Shown here piece after piece: positions 1 through 12,274 of a DNA stretch of 33,944 bases. Source of the stretch: Aphelidium insulamus (lineage: Eukaryota > Aphelidiomycota > Aphelidea > Aphelidiaceae); NCBI GenBank assembly GCA_036784855.1, contig JAZDSV010000095.1, positions 1-33,944 of the forward strand, given 5' to 3'. Every line of letters begins with the position of its first letter. The stretch's first letter is position 1. The position numbers and the translations under genes were made by a program. Below the pieces are notes generated by a model. The model ran no database searches. It was not told where the DNA came from and saw nothing but the letters and a program-made list of their open reading frames with translations.

Positions 1-3000
1 AGCCATTGTATTATCGCCGGAAATACAGTGCTGCCAATGCATCATAATTGATGTCAGCCAGTTAAATCACTTACCGCAGCATGTGTGTGCATTTGTTGGA
101 TAATTCGGTACTCGTCTTTGGCGGTGCGCGGATAGTTTTTCGAGTCGACAAACGGAATCACAGCCTGATGGCCAGAGTGGCCAGTGATCTTGTAGTCAAA
201 CTTCTTTTGAAATCCCGCAAACGATTCCATAATCCTGCCAGAACGATAAAGTGTACAACTTATACACACTTTCATGCAACGTACATTAGGGCCACCTGCA
301 ACGAACGCTCCAGACGAGCGTCGTGCGAGTTGTATCGCGCCATGGACGCACTGACGTCAAAGCTAAAGTGGATGTGTTTTGGGCGATGTTGCGGCGCGCC
401 AACTAGCGGTTGCTGGTAGCCGCGGCTCTTGTAAATGTTTTTCTCGCCCGTCATTCCGTCCACAAGTTTCGCATCATCCAGGTCACCCGACAGCTTGTTT
501 GAGAGCCACACGCGCTCCCGAGATTTCGCTTCAGCGCTAGCCAGCACAGTGCGCAGCTCTCGAACATGGCTCTGGATTTGAGACATATACCGTGCAAAGG
601 TGTCCATGTCCGTTGCCGACATTTCCAGCTCCGTCAATTTTTGTTTGAGAATTTGATCATGGGCCTTCCGCATGGCAGCTGCTACTTCCGGCGGTACCGG
701 GTCAACTGTCTTGCGCTACGATGTTAATCATCATTAGTGGACGGGAAGGCAAATATTAGTTTCTTACAAGCTCGTGCCGCGCCATGTCGGTCGGAGTCAG
801 CTCTCGGGGATGCTCGAGGCTATTGTTCATTCTTCCGGCCCCACTCTTGCCGCCCTGCCCTTGTCCTTCGCCGCCACTGCCCCCCGCCCCGCCACCGGCC
901 GCGAATCGGTTGCCCCCAGAGTTGTTGCTATTGTTGTTATTGCCATTATCAACATCGTCAACTTCAATTGTAACTCTCGCAGAGTCTACCATTCGACGCC
1001 ATGCCTCCAGCAAAGTCAGCGTTTTATCACGATTCAACTCATAGACACCGGACTGGCCGTCATTCGCGACAATCAGCAGAGTTCCATCATGAAGCTCGGA
1101 GGCCATCACTACCACTTCATTCTTCAGCTGGAGAGGGACGCTGACTCTTGCAATCAAGCGACTTGTGAGCCGTTCCATTGATATGCATTCAACATCTGCA
1201 AAGAGGGGATCTGATGCAGATATGCGCGTTCTAATAACCGAAGCAGAGATTGAGCCAACTGAAATATCGGTGCGATCCTCAGGTTGCATTGGCGGCTGCA
1301 GAATAATGTTTTTTATCGGCACATGAGTTTCTGAAGCCGCCCAGTCCAGGTTGCCCAAAATCCACAGAATGGCCCATCTATCGCAGTATACATGACTTTA
1401 CCATTGCACTGAACTGGATGCAGAATGCATAAATTCCCTGATATTGGTGGAGGCCTCAACTGTGACACATTGATTTGTTACAATGTTCAGTACAACGTGC
1501 TTGTGAGCGGCATCTTGATGCCCAACAGCCATAAACAGACAATCCAGTCGATCCAGTGACTGCACGTCCAGTACGTTTGTGATCATATCGAAATTACGTT
1601 GTCCAGAGGAATTCACGTCAATGACAGCTATATGCGTGGTTTGTCTAGAAAACAGCACTATACACCATGAGTGCTCATTCGGCATAGCATTGCGCTTACC
1701 AAAACTGCTCTCATCTTTTGCCAGCTGTCGTATCTCGCTCACCTCGCAACCCTCAAATAATTTCGTCCACTAGAATGCGTTAAGCTCAAATATATATGAT
1801 GTCACCCAGAGGTACCCTATATGACGTAACGACATTACGTTCCAGGTCTAGCGTGATGATGGAATGATCTTGGCCACCATGAATGACAATGAGATTCCGC
1901 GGCGGACCATTGCCAGTAATTTGACAGCTGTGTATCGTGAGGTGGCTCGATTCTCGATTCGGCAAGTAGTCAAACAAATCAATCTCCACGAACGACTGAT
2001 GTGCATTGTCCACCAGGAGCACGGCCACGGGATCAGATGTGATGGCGATGAAGGAATTGTGGTGTGACGAAGTATATATAGAGCGAATCCGTCCGACAGT
2101 TGATAACTTGAAGCTCCTCAATTTCTCTGTAAACATCCGGCTTCGTTCGTCGACCACGCTGACGGCTGTCCGGGACTTCTCGGCGCTTATCTTGAAGGAG
2201 CCCTACATGAATTAATAAGTAACATGAACTATCATTAGCCATTTCTCACCCGCATAGGCAAGGTGGAAGTCGTCATCGAAATGCTTTCACTTGGCCCCAA
2301 TTTCATTGTGCCAGCCGCTTGCTCTACCTCGAGTGGCTGCTCTTGCGCAACTGACCATCCCATTGTTGTGGTGTCAGAAGTAGAGGCCGTTAAATTTTGT
2401 TGCATATTAATGACAATAGGCAGGCCGGAGTCCGTAAATGCTGATTTGATCACTTCCAATGAATCTTGGTTGTACTGGTGGCCATCGTTCCAGATGCTTG
2501 ACAACGTTCACCAGTTCACGGGTAGAGTATGGGTATGACAACTGATTTTCATCGGCGTGCTTGCGCAGCATACCGAAAGCCCTTGACAAACCGTTGATGA
2601 TGTGTTGCTGAACACTTGGGGCGTATGATTTGAGTAAAGTAACTTCCGATTCTGCATCGGGGTTGTCCACTGTGTGCGTGGCAAAGCAGTCGCCGATTAC
2701 ACGATGAAAGTCGCTTAAAGGTTAGAAAACGAAGCAAATTTGAACTGATTACATACTTTCCTAGAAATGGAAAGCCAGGTCGGTTTGCCAGAACAATTAT
2801 CCGGAAGGACGGATGGATTGTGATGGCGTTTTCATAATCGGATCCATTGGCGATATCAGCAGAAATCACTCTTCGCCCATCCGGCAACAGCAAGTTGCCA
2901 TCCGCGACCAGACTCTTTAGTACTAGTGTTACATCAGTGGGCGCTTTGTCCGCCTCGTCCACCACAAGGGCATAACCTGCATAGGACTAAGATTAGCGTC

Positions 3001-5972
3001 ATTTACGTCTTTCCAAGACGAACCTTCGCGCGCAGCTACGATCAACGGCGAATCAGTGTACTCTAGCCGACCGTTAACTACGGAAACCGAGACTGTCAGG
3101 TTCTGGATTGTAGAATCACGGTGGAGCTGCATGTAGCAGCGTGGAATGTTAAGCAACTGCAGCATGCGATCAACAATCTTGTTTTTCCCCACACCCTGGT
3201 TTCCCAACAGAAGTAAGTGCTCGCCCATTTCATAATCCTAACAGAAACTTAATGCCCAGCAAAAGGTGAAAGTTGAAACAGCGCACAAACCTGAAGCAAG
3301 TTTTTCATGACAAGAGATTGCCGGTGATTATCATGAAAGACGATATCAGGCACAAGTGAGGCGACGGTTTCATCTGGTCGCAGAACACGTTTGCACACAC
3401 CTCCAATGTGCAAATACTTTTCTCCGTCATTATGGACCATCGTAATGGGGGCCCAGTCATTTGATGTTGTTGCTTTGGTAAACATCGTCGAATGGAAGCC
3501 AAAATCTTTGAGTTTCGCGTCGAGGTACGACTTGGCAACTGAAGGCAAAAATGACCGAAGCACCGCGTTTCCTATCAAATCTCCCAAATCCTGCTTGGAG
3601 CCGACGACGCTGGCCTTAATCAGACGTAGGATTTGTCTAACTGCAAATGTTTTCGAGAGCGATCGGGCAACGGGTTCCGACTGCTCCGCCAAAAAGTCAC
3701 TGAAATTCACCAGTTTCTTCACTATATGTTTGTTGGCACCAGGAACCGCACGGCAAATCAGTCCCACCAACTCTTCGCCAACAACAGGAGCTATGGAAAC
3801 AAAGGGCAACATTGCAGCCAGTTCGCCACTTAAAAACGGCAATGCATTATCACTATCGATATCCAAGCGGGCGGTCACGATTCTACCGGGTCAGCGACAA
3901 TCAAAATCTTTTCTCGTCACATACAATCGGAATCGAGGATGAATCGGCAACACCTGCCACTCTCGGCGCATCTGGTCACTTGATTTTCCATGGCGCTTGC
4001 TCAACATATCAAAGTCGCTCATCGGGATAAGAAGCGAGCCATCAGGGAGGCTCATTGTTCTGTCACAATTTGGTTGTTGATTGAATACATATGACAATAT
4101 AACGCACCGATCATGCACAAGTCTAGTAAGGGTTGCCAATACACCAGGAGATAGTGCCTCAGCGCCATCCAACACAACAAGCCGACCATGCAGAGCCGCA
4201 TTAACCAGCGGTGAATTCATCCTGACTCAAATTAGTCGTAATACGGTTCACGTATAGTTCACACCAATAAGTATCGCCGTTGGGCCGGATACCGCGCTTC
4301 TGAAGCAAGTCACGACTGGACATGTCCTTGTACAGCGGCATAGTGTCCATGGCGTAGCTATTAGATTTCGCAAAGTAATTCAAAAGAGTTGATGTTCCGT
4401 TTCCTTTTCGCGCCAGCATAAACAAGTCCAAATCACAAGCATGAAGCACTTCGATCGCACGGAAGGCCGCGTATTGAGATCTTGTGAGAACTGGATGTTC
4501 TGCTGGGCTATTGGGCATATTGCGCTCGACAATTCCAAACTGCATCAAGACTCCTAAAATCGATTTCTGCGCATCCTCGGACAATAGCTTCGCGGCCACA
4601 TGCGGATAAAGTGCATCGAATATCTCGTTGGCCGATGTTTCACTATATCTTAAACTGGCAGCCTTGATCACAGAAGCACATATCACTTACGGGAAACGAT
4701 TTAAGATTCGGCCAGCAGTATCAATACGTTGGGGGAACTCTGGCAAACTCTTGGACCCATTCTGATGTCGCACTTCTGTCACAGATCGCATTATCAACCA
4801 CGCCGACACGAGCTGCCTAATAATGGTTTCCTGATGCAAGGACGGGCATATCGATTGCAATTGTGCCACCTAACCAATGAATCACCACTGACATACATTA
4901 ATATGATCAATACCTGAGCTGCAAATGCCATATCACGAAGAGCGTATGATTGAAATCGACTGCGAAATGGAGGATCTAGCGGATAGCCAGTGTATGGCGG
5001 TACAGAGAGTCCGAGCGCGATGACGACAAAGTTTTCCGACACTCGTACCATCCTGGTCAGGTCCACAGGTGACTGAAGCGAGTCATACTTGCGATAATGC
5101 ATTAGATATCGACCGTCCTGCGTAGACATCAAATAAAGTCGATAGTCGAATATGAACAGCACTTGCCTCCAGCTGCATTTCACGATTTTCCAATAAGTTG
5201 TTCAACACAGGCAAAACATTGCGCTCCGCACGCTCAACACCGTCCAGCACCAACAGCCGTCCATGAATTGCCGCACGAACTGCACACTGCTCTTCGTAAA
5301 CTGTTGTTCTATAATATTAGGATTGTAACATTGTGCATGAATTCGATGATATATGTACCCATCACGGATCTCCCGACGCAGCTTCAAATCGGCATCCGTA
5401 GTATCGTTGGATAGTGCAATGTACTCTACTTGTTTACCGACCAGGGAGGCAAACATCATGACCAGTTGTCTACGCCAAGGCCCCGGCGACCTAGCCAATT
5501 TATCGTTATAAAGTTGAACGTGTTAGACCTTACCCCAGGAGAAACATGTCTTGCCGAAGCAGATACTTTTGACACATCCATCGCACACAGTGCAGGGACG
5601 TATCGTCCCTCTGACGTATGCATATTTAGTGAGTCCATACTGAAAAGAATATGCAAATCGATTACCATGAAGGCCGTAAAGTATCGGCTAGTGCTGGGTA
5701 CAAGTGCCGGATGATTCTGGCTGCTCAAATCCGACTCGACCTCAACTTCCACGACGCCTGCAGGAGTCACGACAAGTCCACCGTGTGGTTGAAACAGGGT
5801 GTAACGTGCCAGAGTCGGATGTAAGACGCACCATTCGCCGCGCAGATGTAGCTGTCGGTGCCTGAACTCCATTTAATCTAATTATGAAAGAGGCATATTA
5901 ACTTACCTGTGCCAGCAGCGCTCTTGCATGCTGCTCAAGCCGGCGCTGTGCCGCATCTTTACCTTCAGCCAT
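1..5972 (-). CDS. VWA8: VWA8-family AAA+ ATPase with C-terminal VWA domain (3' end outside window)
   Basis: Matches the long multi-AAA+ VWA8 family (mitochondrial in animals) almost end to end once about 20 short exons are joined. Exon 1 is 5907-5972, opening with MAEGKDAAQRR; a second possible start is 5872. AAA domain 1 has the family's degenerate P-loop (FLLGSPGPWRR, near 5490-5545). Domain 2 (about 3930-4430) reads ARKGNGTS where the family has a GxGKT loop, so the Walker lysine is missing. Domain 3 keeps GNQGVGKN (near 3180-3205) and the Walker B LVVDEADKA (near 2940-2965). A Gly/Asn-rich linker (about 800-930) precedes the VWA domain, whose MIDAS motif DVSAS lies near 345-372. The last exon seen (1-30) follows an intron at 31-74. 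One intron (5118-5166) has a GC donor. A reading-frame break near 2458-2484 is not explained by splicing. Identity is secure; whether this copy is intact is less so. Confidence 0.93.
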
Positions 5973-6077
5973 ACTTTGCTAACTGCATCACAGAACTATG
6001 AATGAGAGCCAGAGAGCATGTTGTAATATTTTGTATGTCGCATATATATTTAATTATTGAATTCACATGAACACAAC

Positions 6078-6150
6078 GGTTCCATAGTCTAGTTGGTTAG
6101 GACAACAGACTCTGAATCTGTAGGCCCGAGTTCGAATCTCGGTGGGACCT
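6078..6150 (+). tRNA. tRNA-Gln (anticodon CTG)
   Basis: Full cloverleaf. Acceptor stem 6078-6084 pairs with 6143-6149 (one T-G pair), with T6150 as discriminator. The anticodon stem 6105-6109/6117-6121 encloses the loop CTCTGAA, giving anticodon CTG at 6112-6114, which reads CAG (Gln). The T-arm contains GTTCGAAT closed by a five-pair stem. No intron. It sits in the gap between the divergent VWA8 and Mdm31/32 genes. Confidence 0.96.
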
Positions 6151-6154
6151 TGTC

Positions 6155-6160
6155 TTTTTT
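6155..6160 (+). terminator. RNA polymerase III T-tract terminator of tRNA-Gln
   Basis: A run of six T residues begins five bases after the tRNA 3' end, as expected for Pol III termination. Confidence 0.8.
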
Positions 6161-6323
6161 GCTTCCCGTACTTGGGTGTTTACCTACGTCAGTTAGCCAT
6201 GTGCTCAATGGTAATTCTTGCCTGCCACATCCATTTTTTGGTGAAGGTACACAGCATTACTCTTTTGGATGTTTAAAGTATTTCTCCACATGTACAGTTG
6301 TTTATGGATGCAATTTCCATTCA

Positions 6324-8852
6324 ATGCAATCACTGAGGAAACCGCTGGCGGCCGTGCAATGGCATTCCCGGTGGCGTGCACATCATATGATGGCCAGGAG
6401 GCAGCCCCTTCTCTGCATGACATGCCGTGCCGCTAATCGTCGTCTCTACTCATCGTCGGTACCGCCAGCGCCGCCGTCGCTACCACAGTCGCCCTCGTCA
6501 CCAGCCGTAGCACCACACCCGCAACCGTCTATTGTGCGACGGTTGTTGATGCGCCAACAGCGACCATGGCGCACGGACGATGTGCTAGCTGTGTTCACGT
6601 GGCTGATTGTTGGTGGCGGAGCGTGTGCCGTGTTCGCCACCACGTCCACACTCTCTGTTGTCGTCGCCACATTGAACTCGGGCCTCCAGCTGCAAGGTAT
6701 GCTTGGATAGTGGTCGTCGTCCAGCTAAATTGACTGCACGCCTACAGAGCCAATGGCGCGCAAGGTGTCCGACTACATCGGTCAGCAGTTGGGTTTCTCT
6801 GTCGATATAGGGGGTCCAATAACACCGCGGTATGTCATAATTGAAGTGCACGATATATAAGTGTATCTGTGGTGTGTATGTAAGCATCCGTTTGGATATG
6901 TGTATGCGCAAATGGTTGTAAGTGATTATAAACAGTTGGTCTTTCTCTGTCTACATATCACTTCCAATATTAGTCATCCTCGTTACCTGATCCACATGTA
7001 ATTGATCAGATGGCGAGAGGGGCGGATACGACTGAGCGATGTGAAGCTGCGCAGGGAACATGGCGACACTGTTACGCATTTTGATCTGGCTGTGGACACG
7101 ATAGACGTGGCAGTAGACTTGAGAAGGTGGATGAGTGGGCTCGGTATGCTACGCGACTGCGCGATAAGTGGCGTCAGAGGCACTCTGGACCGGCGACACC
7201 TCGACTTTGACAGCATGGATCCTGCAGAGTGGAGCCGGCGCCGCGAACCCGCCATCAACGATCTGGACTTGTCAACCTTCGCTGTGCACGACCTGACAGT
7301 ACGGGTGTTGGACTACAATGATTTCCGGCCGTACACAATCTGTCTGCACACGCTACAATGCAATAGCCGCTTCAGAGTGCAGTTGCTGCTCCACGATTTT
7401 CTGAAGGCCGATTTGGCCACGGGCGAATATGACGGTGCCATGTTTACACTGACGCGAGTCACTCCGCCCGCGCCCGGGACTTTGCCTACCGCCGCACCGG
7501 CTCACTCAATTTACCAGAGCCAGCACGTGGATGGCACTCACATTTCCAAGCTGCGCGTTAATGGTGTCCACATCGACATGTTAAACACTGGTGCCAAAGG
7601 TCCCTTTGGATGGATTGACCGCGGCACGGCCGACATTGACTGTTACATGGTGTTTCCGCCGGCTCTACAACCACACGCAGCAGCTGGTGGCGGTGTTGGC
7701 AGCGACGGTGAAGAAGATGATACTGGCGCAGTGTATCCGCTTATGGAGCCGGTTGATGAGCTGTCCCTGGAGCGCATGGCCGCCGAGATGGAAGAAATCC
7801 GCGCCAAACTTGTCGACGATGTTGTGGCACCGCTGCGTGCTAAGTTGCTGGAAGAACTGCGTGAACGGCAGCGCCTCCTGCAAATCCGTCTCAGCCAGCT
7901 GGGCAATCTGGAGATTGACGCGCTATTCGGCGCACAAATGTCTACTGAAGGCCGCGGCAAGGCTCATGATGGTAAATCAACTGATGATGACTCTGATTCC
8001 GATGAACCTATGGACCGGCGGCACCCGCGCACCCCCGCCGTAGTGCAGTTCCACGTGGACTTGACATTTCACAACATTCACGCTTCCATCCCGACATCCC
8101 CGACTGCAACCGGCGCCGATGCTGCCGACTCCACGCTGTCGTTCATTCCGCAGACGCTGATCCGGCCTATTGTCGCTTACTTGAATGCACAGCCACTGGC
8201 CACGCGCGGCCGCAAGACAAGCACGCCACCGCTGATACTGCGCTTCGCCGTCCCCTACTCCAACTTTTATGGCGCCTGGTCCGTGTATCAGTGTGAAATC
8301 ATGCAAAAGCTGGAAGAGACGGTGGGGTTGAGTGTGGCGCGCGGTGTGGTCGGACAGTATGGCACATACATTGGCAGGAAGGCCACGGACACGGCAAACA
8401 GTGTCAAGTCGAGTGCCGCTGAGGATCAACTGCAACAACAACAGCAGCAGCAGCAGCCGCATCAAGATGATGGCAGTTGGTGGCCAGCGTGGTTGTGGCC
8501 GTCGTCGTCAACGGCTAGCAGTAGTGCAGATACTGCTACACCTCAGCCACTCACTGAATCTGAATCTGACGCACAGCCGACAAGCAGCGACGAACACCTG
8601 TCTACTGCGGGGCCACGCATACTGACCCGCGTTGCGTGGTGGTCATTGCAACAGGCCAGTCAGAGCGTCATGAACTACTGGGAGTGGGTGCGTGACAAGC
8701 CGGCATCACAGCGCGCATCCACCCGTTACACGCTGGACCCGTTCTCGACGGTGTATAGCGAGATTGTGTGGAATGATGCTCGCGTGGGCGAGATGGATTT
8801 GGGCACCGTTGACACGCCGGATGCCCTTGATGATGACGTCAACGACACATAG
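6324..8852 (+). CDS. Mdm31/Mdm32-family mitochondrial inner membrane protein
   Basis: Three exons, 6324-6696, 6748-6829 and 7010-8852, joined in frame to about 765 residues. The start is the first ATG after the tRNA that opens an Arg-rich, acid-free leader (MQSLRKPLAAVQWHSRWR), a typical mitochondrial presequence. A hydrophobic segment after RPWRTDDVLAVFTW (residues about 75-110) matches the family's first membrane span. Family blocks follow: WREGRIRLSDVKLRREHG, a VDRxH-like block (TLDRRHLDFDS), DFRPYTI, GPFGWIDRGTADID, LIRPIVAYLN and WSVYQCE. In yeast these proteins support mitochondrial shape and DNA inheritance. Lineage additions are a charged, probably coiled-coil stretch (about 7740-7920), an acidic linker and a poly-Gln run (about 8430-8460). 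The 3' end faces the Mo25 3' end, about 105 bp away. Mdm31 versus Mdm32 cannot be decided. Confidence 0.9.
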
Positions 8853-8957
8853 ATTCGCTTGATAAATGTGTATCTGCGAAAAATCTGTAAACATACAGGC
8901 AGCTGCTTGACTTTTTTATTTCTAGGATAACGATAAGCCAGTAGACAAAAACCATAA

Positions 8958-10358
8958 TCAATGCAAGTCTTGTATCTGCTTGATTAGAAACGCTTTTTCG
9001 TCATTGAACTGCTCGTCATCTGCCACAAGTATAAGCATTAGCAGATGTACATAGATGCCTAAAAAAGCTGCACTTGCCAGTCCGGTCGTTGTGAAATTCC
9101 GACAGAAACTTTAGCAGCTTCTCCTGGTTCTTTTGCAGTATGTCCAGCACGGGCTTTGGCTTGTTGGGGTTGGCGACAAACACCTTGAATACGTGGAACG
9201 CCTCAAATTGGATATTGCGCGATTTGTCGCGCAGCATATTCATCATCAGTTTCAGGTTGTCGGCGTTGGCGATATACCGCGTCATTATGTTGAAATTGGC
9301 ACGGTCCAGCAGCAGCTCGCCCAGCAGCTACGTAATTGTGTAAAAAATGGAACCCACAGAAAATACAATAGTACCTTTAATGATTGCCGCTTGGTGACGT
9401 AGTTGGAGCTGTTCAGTAGCCCAGTGTACCTCTCAAAGAACTGGTCATAGTTCTTCTCCAGGAACTCGGCCACCACGCCCTTGTGCCGCGTCAGCACTTC
9501 CTTGTAGGTGGCAAATGCATCGGACGCAATGTCGAACGTGGGTAGATCGAGGTATGTGAAGAACCTGTAGAAGCAGCTGGACTGCCCCGTGTACAGCACA
9601 ATCTTTGTCAGCGACTCGTGCCGAATGCACTCGCGCAGTATCATTCCGCAATTGAGCGCGATTTCTTGGTTGTCATATCTGCAGACATTATCGCCAGTTT
9701 ATACATTCAATTAACACCGCATACCCGTAGACCAGAGCAACCAGAATATCTTCTCGCGTGGACAGATACTCGACTGTGGGAGCGCGGGTGCCGATTTGCC
9801 GCCGCAGCAGATTGTTAAATATCTGCGCGACATCCTTCTTGGCCTCAAACTCCAACTTGGCAAAGTTGACAATAAGTGTCTGCAGCAAGTCGCTTTGATA
9901 GACCTCTTGCGACAACTGTGCCACAAGCTCGGGCACAGGTTCCGCTTCTGTTCCATAAGATGTTGTTTTGTCCATCGTACATACTAGCAGAAATAGTGGT
10001 AGTTCTTACTTACCTCCGTCGCCATAAAGAATCTGCTTCATGGCCAGCAGGTTTTTGCTAATCTCCTCCGTCATCTGCGTGAGTGTGAACATGTGTAACG
10101 TACGGCAATTGAATGAATGTCAACACCACCATCACCCACCTTCTCGACACCCTTGCGGTCGAGGTTGGGCGACACAGCGGCCCCCAAGTTGGACTGACTG
10201 CCGACGGACCCAGCAGCGCCACCACTCACACCACCACCCATGGCTGCTCCAAGGGACGGCGCACCAGCCAGCGCTTCATTCAGCTTCCCGATAGCCTCTT
10301 TGGTGGAGCGCACGAGTTCCTGCGGCGACTTTGGCTTGGCCTTGAACAGGAATGACAT
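8958..10358 (-). CDS. CAB39: Mo25/CAB39 scaffold protein
   Basis: Six exons (10140-10358, 10014-10074, 9725-9983, 9375-9678, 9078-9327, 8958-9019) join in frame to 384 residues. The protein begins [16 protein letters not shown], as in Mo25, and keeps the family blocks [69 protein letters not shown] and [15 protein letters not shown]. Mo25 is a helical-repeat scaffold that activates STE20/GCK kinases, with LKB1-STRAD as the best-known complex. It is about 40 residues longer than animal Mo25 because of a Gly/Ala/Ser linker near residues 25-65. The last intron (9020-9077) has a GC donor (GCAAGT), and the final exon only makes sense with that splice. Confidence 0.97.
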
Positions 10359-11122
10359 TGCGGATGTGTGTGCGTGTGTGTGTGGTGTATGTATACGGTG
10401 GGTCTGTGTGTGTACGTGCAGAGTACTCCACGTGACCGGTGACGAGTAGAAAGAGGTGGGGAAGAGAGTGAGTAGGCGCAGCAGACAACCGCAACGGCGA
10501 CAGTGGCGGCGCACAGAGACCGGGCGGCCGAAACTGTTAATGAAACGGTCAGGAAGAAAAAGCGGTCAGTGTTTGCGCAATGCGCCTCCGCGCTATGTAT
10601 GTAGGTAAATATTTGAACGTAGCACAGTATTTATACTGCAACATCGGCCATTGCTAATAATTGTCCATACTTAAATGCAGAGATAATACCACTGGTTTGT
10701 CAAAGTATTATGTCGAACCTGCACATCCGCTCATGTACTACACTACTACAAGTATCGCTACATGTGGCTTCATGTCGGGGAAGTCATCAGTAGATCAAAG
10801 TATTTCCGCTCCGTTATGCGCTAAACTATACCTACAACGATCGCTATAGATACACACTTCTACGATGAGATAATACCACAGGCTTAAGTATAAAGTGGTA
10901 CCAGATTAACTACTACTATATTAGAGATACCGCAGATATGTAGAGATAATAATGGAAGCACGCTCCTGCACTAATAAGCTTCTTTGCATGGATATACCAT
11001 ATTCAGGGTGTACTACATAATATTTTCCTGAGTGGATCTGAACATATATGAAAGGTATCAGCGTGAAATGTATTATATTAGTGCCGATAGTGTCTGAGCC
11101 TATTCACCACTATTTCAGTCAC
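10359..11122. other. Gap between Mo25 and Ubc13: no gene seen
   Basis: The first ~60 bases upstream of the Mo25 ATG are GT-rich (about 10362-10420) and probably lie in its 5' UTR or promoter. The remainder is AT-rich with only short ORFs lacking any recognisable motif. No tRNA-like or repeat structure was found. Confidence 0.6.
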
Positions 11123-11900
11123 TCATAGTATAACTATTTCAGGCGAGGCACCAGCGTGTTTTCGTGTCCATTCCCGGGCTATGCATATGCATGTCAATTG
11201 CTGAATTGCAATAGCAGACCAGTGCATATACAAGTACCTGTCTCTATGGCACCCTTTTCGTCCGACTTCCAGTGCTGTGCGACATCATTTGCCAGCGGGT
11301 CTGAAAGCAGAAATTATTTAATGACACTTGACATCCTAGTGCATACCATCGGGGTTTGGCGCAGACAGCAGGGCCTGGATGGAGAGGAGAACTGTGCGTA
11401 TTTGCAGTGCCGGCGACCACTTGTCTTGATAAAACATATTTGTACGTAAGCTTGTGCATATATTACTTGACAAAAACGATAATATTCACCTTTGAGTATG
11501 TCGAGACATATGCGGCCCAGCTTGTCAATGTTGGGGTGGTAGATCTTGGTCATGAAACGCACTTTTGGCGGCGCCATCGGATAGTCGTCGGGCAGGAAGA
11601 GCTCCAGTTTGAACACGCCACCTGGCATTTTTGTTATAGCAATAGCATATGTACACATACACCCATACACACCTTCAAACGGCGACTGGGATGGCCCGGT
11701 GATGGTCACGTCAAAGTAGCGCAGATTGTCTTCGTGGGGGATGGCCACAATGCCCGGCGCAGGCTCAGCGATCAGGCGCTCCGTCTCCTGTCACGGTATG
11801 CGTATTAGTAGCTGGGACATGGGGGCCGTGTGGCGGAGAGAGCGCTGCAGAGCGGCAGCGGTGCATATACCTTGAGAATCCTCTTTGGTAGCGCGGCCAT
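11123..11900 (-). CDS. UBC13: Ubc13-type ubiquitin-conjugating enzyme E2 (UBE2N)
   Basis: Five short exons encode a 157-residue UBC fold. Exon 1 (11871-11900) gives [10 protein letters not shown], followed by [50 protein letters not shown], and the active-site block [20 protein letters not shown], with the catalytic Cys at residue 87. [15 protein letters not shown] and AREWTRKHA close the domain. [18 protein letters not shown] is the diagnostic Ubc13 signature rather than UBE2D or UBE2M. With a UEV partner, Ubc13 builds Lys63-linked ubiquitin chains in DNA damage tolerance and signalling; no UEV lies in this window. Introns end the exons after LK, EG, ILK, NPD and ETA. The stop TGA is 11123-11125. 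Confidence 0.96.
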
Positions 11901-12154
11901 CTTTATGCTGTTGACCGTTGACTGTTGACTGTTGAGTGAAGTGTTCACATCTGTGCCGATTCGCATTACGGATTCCAAAGCAAGATGCGCTAATGTATAA
12001 ACTAGATTTGCCTCTCAATATTGGCGGTGCATAGCAGGTTCTAGAAGCTCAAATGCTGCTTTATACAATGTCCACCATTAGTACAAACGCTTCATTTCGT
12101 AGGGATTAGATCTGCATGGTAGCCTAACATTAGACGGCACTTCATGAAACGACA

Positions 12155-12194
<40 letters not shown>

Positions 12195-12274
12195 CAACAT
12201 CTATTTAAAGTATCTGTGCAGCATCTGTGTGTGTATCTGGTAGCTCTTGCAGGTGGCATGTGCATGCGCTGGCC
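11901..12274. other. Gap between Ubc13 and the PH-like gene: no gene seen
   Basis: Holds the Ubc13 promoter side, the 3' flank of the PH-like gene and a TA dinucleotide repeat. No ORF with recognisable content. Confidence 0.6.
12158..12189. repeat. (AT)16 microsatellite
   Basis: Thirty-two uninterrupted bases of alternating A and T, 3' of the PH-like gene. Confidence 0.95.

Noticed and set aside
3883-3924. In-frame TGA within the VWA8 coding stretch, suggesting stop-codon recoding
   Set aside because: A 42-nt GTATGT...CTGAC...TAG intron spans it, and its removal gives FRLIVTARLD, matching the family. The code is standard.
7002-7010. TTG start for the large Mdm31/32 ORF
   Set aside because: The segment before 7010 is intron; the exon begins at A7010 after TGATCAG and continues two upstream exons in frame.
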